From assembly GCF_013394085.1 (NCBI RefSeq), contig NZ_CP040910.1:923417-987416 (forward strand): a stretch of 64,000 bases of DNA, written 5' to 3'. The stretch is from Limosilactobacillus fermentum (GTDB lineage: Bacteria; Bacillota; Bacilli; Lactobacillales; Lactobacillaceae). Shown in pieces: positions 59,888-64,000 of the stretch. A model generated the notes under the pieces. It was not told the DNA's origin. It saw only the letters and a list, made by a program, of their open reading frames with translations, and did no database searches. The position numbers were made by a program, and so were the translations under genes. Positions within the stretch are counted from its first letter, which is position 1; the number at the start of each line of letters is the position of its first letter.

Positions 59888-59946
59888 CAGCTGGGCGCCG
59901 GCTGGTCAATTCAAAAGATGATTTGAAATTGCGGCCGGAGTTAGCT
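59888..59946 (+). promoter_or_regulatory. Long hairpin in the parE leader
   Basis: AGCT (59889-59892) / AGCT (59943-59946), CCGGC (59898-59902) / GCCGG (59934-59938), and CAATTCAAA (59907-59915) / TTTG-A-AATTG (59922-59931) stack into one imperfect stem. No T-run follows, so it is not a plain terminator. Confidence 0.5.
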
Positions 59947-60000
59947 ATGATAAAAAATCGAATGCAAAAATGCAAATCCAAAATGTGAGGGGGCCCCTTT

Positions 60001-61998
60001 GTGGCACAAGAAGAATACAAGTACGACGCATCCTCGATCAAAATCCTGAAGGGACTGGAGGCGGTTCGCAAGCGGCCAGGGATGTACATTGGCTCGACCG
60101 ATGCCCACGGGCTTCACCACCTAGTGTACGAAATCGTTGATAACGCCGTCGATGAAGCCCTGTCCGGTTTTGGTGACGAGATCAACGTGACGATTGAACC
60201 AGACAACGCCATTACGGTACAAGACCATGGGCGGGGGATGCCAGTGGGGATGCACGAAAGCGGCAAGCCCACCCCGGAAGTCATCATGACCATCCTTCAC
60301 GCCGGGGGAAAATTCGGCCAAGCGGATGGCTACAAGAGCTCCGGGGGCCTGCACGGGGTTGGGGCCTCCGTAGTTAACGCCCTGTCTTCGAAGTTAACCC
60401 TAACGATCGTGCGGGACCACGTCCGCTACCAAGAGAAGTTTCGTGATGGTGGTCAACCAATCGGCACCCTAAAGGAACTGGGCAAGACCCGGGAAGGATC
60501 GGGAACCACGGTCACCTTTAAACCGGATCCCACGATCTTTTCGACCACCGTTTACGACTACCAAACCTTGGCAAGGCGCCTGCGCGAGTCCGCCTTCTTA
60601 CTCAAGGGGGTTAAGATCACCCTGACCGACAAGCGGGAAGGAATGGAGCAAGAAGAGGTCTTTCAGTTTGAAAACGGGATTGAAGACTTCGTGGCCTACC
60701 TCAACGAAGATAAGGACACCCTCGGGAAGGTCTTTTCCTTTACCGGCACCCAAGACGGGGTCGAAGTCGACGTGGCCGCCCAGTACAACGATGGGTACAC
60801 CGAAAACCTACTGAGCTTCGTCAACAACGTCCGTACCCCGGGTGGTGGGACCCACGAGGTCGGTTTCCGTGGTGCTTGGACCAAAACCTTTAACGATTAC
60901 GCCCGCAAGGTGGGGCTTTTAAAGGAGCGCGATAAGAACCTGGAGGGGACCGACGTCCGAGAGGGGCTGACCGCCGTTGTTTCCGTCCGGATTCCGGAGC
61001 GGATCCTGCAGTTTGAGGGGCAAACCAAGGGGAAGTTAGGGACGCCAGAGGCGCGCAAGATTGTTGATACGATCGTGTCCGAACAGTTAGGCTACGCCCT
61101 GATGGAAAACAGTGACCTCGCCCAGTCACTAATTAAAAAAGCCTTACGGGCCCGGCAAGCCCGGGAAGCAGCCCGTAAGGCCCGCAACCAGTCCCGGTCT
61201 GGCAAGCGTAAGGGACGCAAGGAGCGTAACTTGTCCGGCAAGTTAACCCCCGCCCAATCTAAAAACAGCGCCAAAAACGAGCTGTTCTTAGTCGAAGGGG
61301 ATTCGGCCGGTGGGAGTGCCAAGCAGGGGCGGGACCGCAAGTTCCAAGCCATCCTACCACTGCGCGGGAAGGTCTTAAACACCGAAAAGGCCAAGCTCGA
61401 TGACGTGATGAAAAACGAGGAGCTTAACACGATCATTTACACGGTCGGGGCCGGGGTTGGAACCGAATTTAAGGTTGAAGACGCTAATTACGACAAGATC
61501 ATCATTATGACCGATGCCGACGACGACGGCGCCCACATCCAAATCCTCTTATTGACCTTCTTTTACAAGTACATGCGGCCAATGATTGAAGCAGGGCGGG
61601 TCTACATTGCCATGCCACCTCTGTACCGCCTACAAAAAGGGCGCGGTAAAAACACCAAGATCACCTACGCTTGGACCAATGATGAACTGACTAAGTTGAC
61701 CAAAAAGGGCAGCAAGGGGACGTCTTTGCAGCGCTTTAAGGGGCTGGGGGAAATGAACGCCGACCAATTATGGGAGACGACGATGAACCCGGAAACCAGG
61801 ACCCTGATTCGGGTGCGGATTGAAGACGCCGAATTAGCCGAAAAGCGAATTACCACTCTAATGGGTAACAAGGTTGAACCGCGGCGGGAGTGGATCGATC
61901 AAAATGTCCACTTCACCATTAGCGACGACCAAGAAGCGGATGCCTTAGTGGAAGCTAAGGGCCAAGTGAGCCCCACGGTGACGACTTGGAACGAGTAA
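60001..61998 (+). CDS. parE: DNA topoisomerase IV subunit B
   Basis: ParE is the ATPase subunit of topoisomerase IV, which separates linked daughter chromosomes. The protein has 665 residues: GHKL ATPase with VDNAVDEALSG (about 47-57), DHGRGMPVG (about 75-83) and GGLHGVGASVVNALS (about 115-129); transducer; Toprim with EGDSAGGSAKQGRDR (about 433-447) and MTDADDDGAHI (about 503-513). The start is GTG behind GAGGGGG. An in-frame insertion rich in Arg/Lys (about 380-415) is usual. It is followed by parC after 16 bases. Confidence 0.95.
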   Translation: MAQEEYKYDASSIKILKGLEAVRKRPGMYIGSTDAHGLHHLVYEIVDNAVDEALSGFGDEINVTIEPDNAITVQDHGRGMPVGMHESGKPTPEVIMTILHAGGKFGQADGYKSSGGLHGVGASVVNALSSKLTLTIVRDHVRYQEKFRDGGQPIGTLKELGKTREGSGTTVTFKPDPTIFSTTVYDYQTLARRLRESAFLLKGVKITLTDKREGMEQEEVFQFENGIEDFVAYLNEDKDTLGKVFSFTGTQDGVEVDVAAQYNDGYTENLLSFVNNVRTPGGGTHEVGFRGAWTKTFNDYARKVGLLKERDKNLEGTDVREGLTAVVSVRIPERILQFEGQTKGKLGTPEARKIVDTIVSEQLGYALMENSDLAQSLIKKALRARQAREAARKARNQSRSGKRKGRKERNLSGKLTPAQSKNSAKNELFLVEGDSAGGSAKQGRDRKFQAILPLRGKVLNTEKAKLDDVMKNEELNTIIYTVGAGVGTEFKVEDANYDKIIIMTDADDDGAHIQILLLTFFYKYMRPMIEAGRVYIAMPPLYRLQKGRGKNTKITYAWTNDELTKLTKKGSKGTSLQRFKGLGEMNADQLWETTMNPETRTLIRVRIEDAELAEKRITTLMGNKVEPRREWIDQNVHFTISDDQEADALVEAKGQVSPTVTTWNE

Positions 61999-62014
61999 AG
62001 AAAGGATGACGCCA

Positions 62015-64000
62015 GTGGCTGATACACGCATTGAAGAATTAACCCTCGAACAAATTATGGGCGACCGCTTTGGCCGCTACTCTAAGTCCATCATTCAAGA
62101 ACGGGCCCTCCCCGATATTCGCGATGGGCTCAAGCCGGTTCAGCGCCGGATCCTGTTTGCCATGAACAAGGATGGCAATACTTACGATAAGGGCTTTCGC
62201 AAGTCGGCCAAGGCGGTCGGGAACGTGATGGGGAACTTCCACCCCCACGGTGATTCATCGATCTACGAGGCCCTAGTCCGGTTAAGTCAGGACTGGAAGT
62301 TACGGGAACCTTTAATTGAAATGCACGGGAATAACGGGTCAATGGACGGTGACCCGGCTGCCGCCATGCGCTACACCGAGGCCCGCTTATCAAAGATCGC
62401 CGGGCGGATGCTCGAAGACATTGACAAAGACACCGTTGAAATGACTTTGAACTTTGACGACACCGAAAAGGAACCGGTCGTTTTACCCGCCCGGATCCCC
62501 AACCTCTTCGTCAACGGGGCGACCGGGATTTCCGCCGGGTACGCCACCGAAATTCCCACCCATAACCTAGGCGAATTAATCGACGCTTTAATTTACCTGT
62601 TGGCCCACCCGGCTGCCAGCCTCGATGACCTAATGAAGTTTGTTCCCGGACCGGATTTTCCGACCGGGGCGATTATTCAAGGAAAAGACGGGATCAAGAA
62701 GGCTTACGAAACCGGACGCGGACGAGTAGTTGTGCGGGCTAAAACCAGCATCGAAACCCTTCGCGGGGGCCGGGAACAAATCGTGGTGACCGAAATCCCC
62801 TACGAAGTCAATAAGGCTCAGTTAATGAAGCGGATCACCGACCTGCGCTTAAACAAAAAGGTCGAGGGGATTGCCGACGCCCGCGACGAAACCGACCGGA
62901 CCGGGTTAAGGATCGCCATTGAGCTCAAGCGAGGCGTTGATGCCCAGGGGGTCTTGAACTACCTACTCAAAAACACCGACCTGCAAATCAATTACAACTT
63001 CAACATGGTGGCCATTGATGACCAACGTCCGGTCCGGGTGGGGCTAAAGCACTACTTGGCTTCTTACCTCGCCTTTCAAAAGGAGGTCATTACTCGCCGG
63101 ACCCGCTTCGACTTACGGCGGGCCCAGAGCCGCCTCCACATCGTCGAAGGTTTAATCAAGGCCCTGTCGATTTTAGACCAGGTGATTGCGACCATCCGGG
63201 CCTCCAAGAACCGCAAGGACGCCCAGCAAAACTTGGTGGCGGCCTACGACTTTACCCCGACGCAGGCAGAAGCGATTGTCGCCTTGCAACTCTACCGGTT
63301 GACCAACACCGACGTTACCGCCTTAGAACAAGAGCAAGCCAAGTTAACCGAGCGAATCGAAAACTTCAAGCGGATCCTGACGGACGAAAAAACCTTGGAC
63401 CGGGTCTTGAAACGGGAGATGCAGGCGATCAAAAAGGAATTTGCCAACCCACGGCGGACCCAGATCGAGGACACCGTCCAAAAGTTGACTGTTGACACCC
63501 GGGTGACGGTCGCCGATGAAGAAGTGATCGTTTTAGTGTCGGCGGCTGGCTACATCAAGCGCTCGTCGATTCGTTCCTTTAAGGCCTCTGAAGTGGGAGA
63601 TAACGGGTTACGGGAAGACGATTACCCACTCCTCTTGGAGCAAACGACCACCCTGAGCCACCTCTACATGTTTACCAACCAGGGCCGCTTTATTTACCGG
63701 CCGGTTCACGAACTGACCGACGCCCGTTGGAAGGACACTGGTGAGCACCTATCGCAGACGATTGACTTGGACGACGATGAGGTAATCGTCAAGGCCATGC
63801 TGTTGGATAAGCTCGACTTACCAGGGACCTTCATTTTTGCCACCTCCGATGGGCAAGTTAAGCAGAGCGCCCTAAGTGATTACCAACCGGGTTCGCGCTA
63901 CAAGACCCACGCCTCGGTAGCGATCAAGCTTCGTGAAGGGGCACAGGTCGTCAGCGTGGACTACTTTGAACCTGAACAAGCCGGCCAGTCCGTTCTCGCC
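62015..64000 (+). CDS. parC: DNA topoisomerase IV subunit A, cut by the window end
   Basis: The first 662 residues are visible from a GTG at 62015 behind AAAGGATG; a full protein is about 800. ParC makes the double-strand break: the active tyrosine is Y120 in AMRYTEARL, and the winged-helix region reads NFHPHGDSSIYEALV (about 74-88), where the serine and glutamate linked to quinolone response (S81, E85 here) have the ordinary form. Coiled-coil dimer arms (about 350-470) are followed by the start of the beta-pinwheel C-terminal domain. It is in an operon with parE. Confidence 0.95.
   Translation, partial: MADTRIEELTLEQIMGDRFGRYSKSIIQERALPDIRDGLKPVQRRILFAMNKDGNTYDKGFRKSAKAVGNVMGNFHPHGDSSIYEALVRLSQDWKLREPLIEMHGNNGSMDGDPAAAMRYTEARLSKIAGRMLEDIDKDTVEMTLNFDDTEKEPVVLPARIPNLFVNGATGISAGYATEIPTHNLGELIDALIYLLAHPAASLDDLMKFVPGPDFPTGAIIQGKDGIKKAYETGRGRVVVRAKTSIETLRGGREQIVVTEIPYEVNKAQLMKRITDLRLNKKVEGIADARDETDRTGLRIAIELKRGVDAQGVLNYLLKNTDLQINYNFNMVAIDDQRPVRVGLKHYLASYLAFQKEVITRRTRFDLRRAQSRLHIVEGLIKALSILDQVIATIRASKNRKDAQQNLVAAYDFTPTQAEAIVALQLYRLTNTDVTALEQEQAKLTERIENFKRILTDEKTLDRVLKREMQAIKKEFANPRRTQIEDTVQKLTVDTRVTVADEEVIVLVSAAGYIKRSSIRSFKASEVGDNGLREDDYPLLLEQTTTLSHLYMFTNQGRFIYRPVHELTDARWKDTGEHLSQTIDLDDDEVIVKAMLLDKLDLPGTFIFATSDGQVKQSALSDYQPGSRYKTHASVAIKLREGAQVVSVDYFEPEQAGQSVLA

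Overview
The window reads as chromosome of an obligately heterofermentative lactobacillus, most like Limosilactobacillus fermentum. This is inferred from protein style, GC-rich coding sequence, short operons with AGGAGG ribosome sites, the B. subtilis-like order of housekeeping genes and the lack of pfkA between dnaE and pyk. No species marker was searched. From about 6 kb onward it is ordinary, densely packed core genome; the first 6 kb is AT-richer and mobile.

1-5.9 kb: a probable IS3-like end (1-82), an envelope-stress cluster (amaP, DUF2273, asp23, glsB, small membrane protein), an IS30 element (2180-3244), and an ISL3 element (3253-5845) whose left non-coding part is split by a second, different IS30 element (3324-4447).

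6-17.2 kb: apbE, then a complete acetyl-variant diaminopimelate/lysine pathway in two divergent units: dapF-lysC on the minus strand and lysA-dapH-dapL-dapA-dapB-aminotransferase-asd on the plus strand. A lysine riboswitch with a readable terminator/antiterminator switch precedes lysA.

17.3-27.4 kb: ktrB-ktrA potassium uptake, trmK, a Nif3-like gene, pepT, a DUF2929 protein, dnaE and pyk.

27.5-42.1 kb: cvfB, XerD-like, ribT, scpA, scpB and rluB in one overlapping operon; FMN riboswitch and ribU; ypbB-recQ, a LysM protein, cmk, rpsA, der, hup, a TPR protein and, convergent, a strongly decayed tyrosine-recombinase-fold protein. Much of this order matches the B. subtilis yp- region.

42.2-59.8 kb: cca, an ABC-F ATPase, thyA-folA, a hemolysin III family protein, degV, serA, a hexapeptide acetyltransferase, ypmR/ypmS-like genes behind a possible attenuator leader, yozE, rbgA, rnhB, dprA, topA, a XerC-like protein, an aldose-1-epimerase-like gene and plsY.

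59.8-64 kb: parE behind a hairpin leader, and parC, which runs off the window.

No CRISPR array, prophage, tRNA, rRNA or clear new multi-gene system was found. The items most worth a second look are: three tyrosine-recombinase proteins that all lack catalytic residues; start-codon-sequestering hairpins in both IS30 elements; a dispersed palindromic intergenic repeat with compensatory arm changes; and leader RNAs ahead of the ypmR-like gene, dprA, hup and parE.
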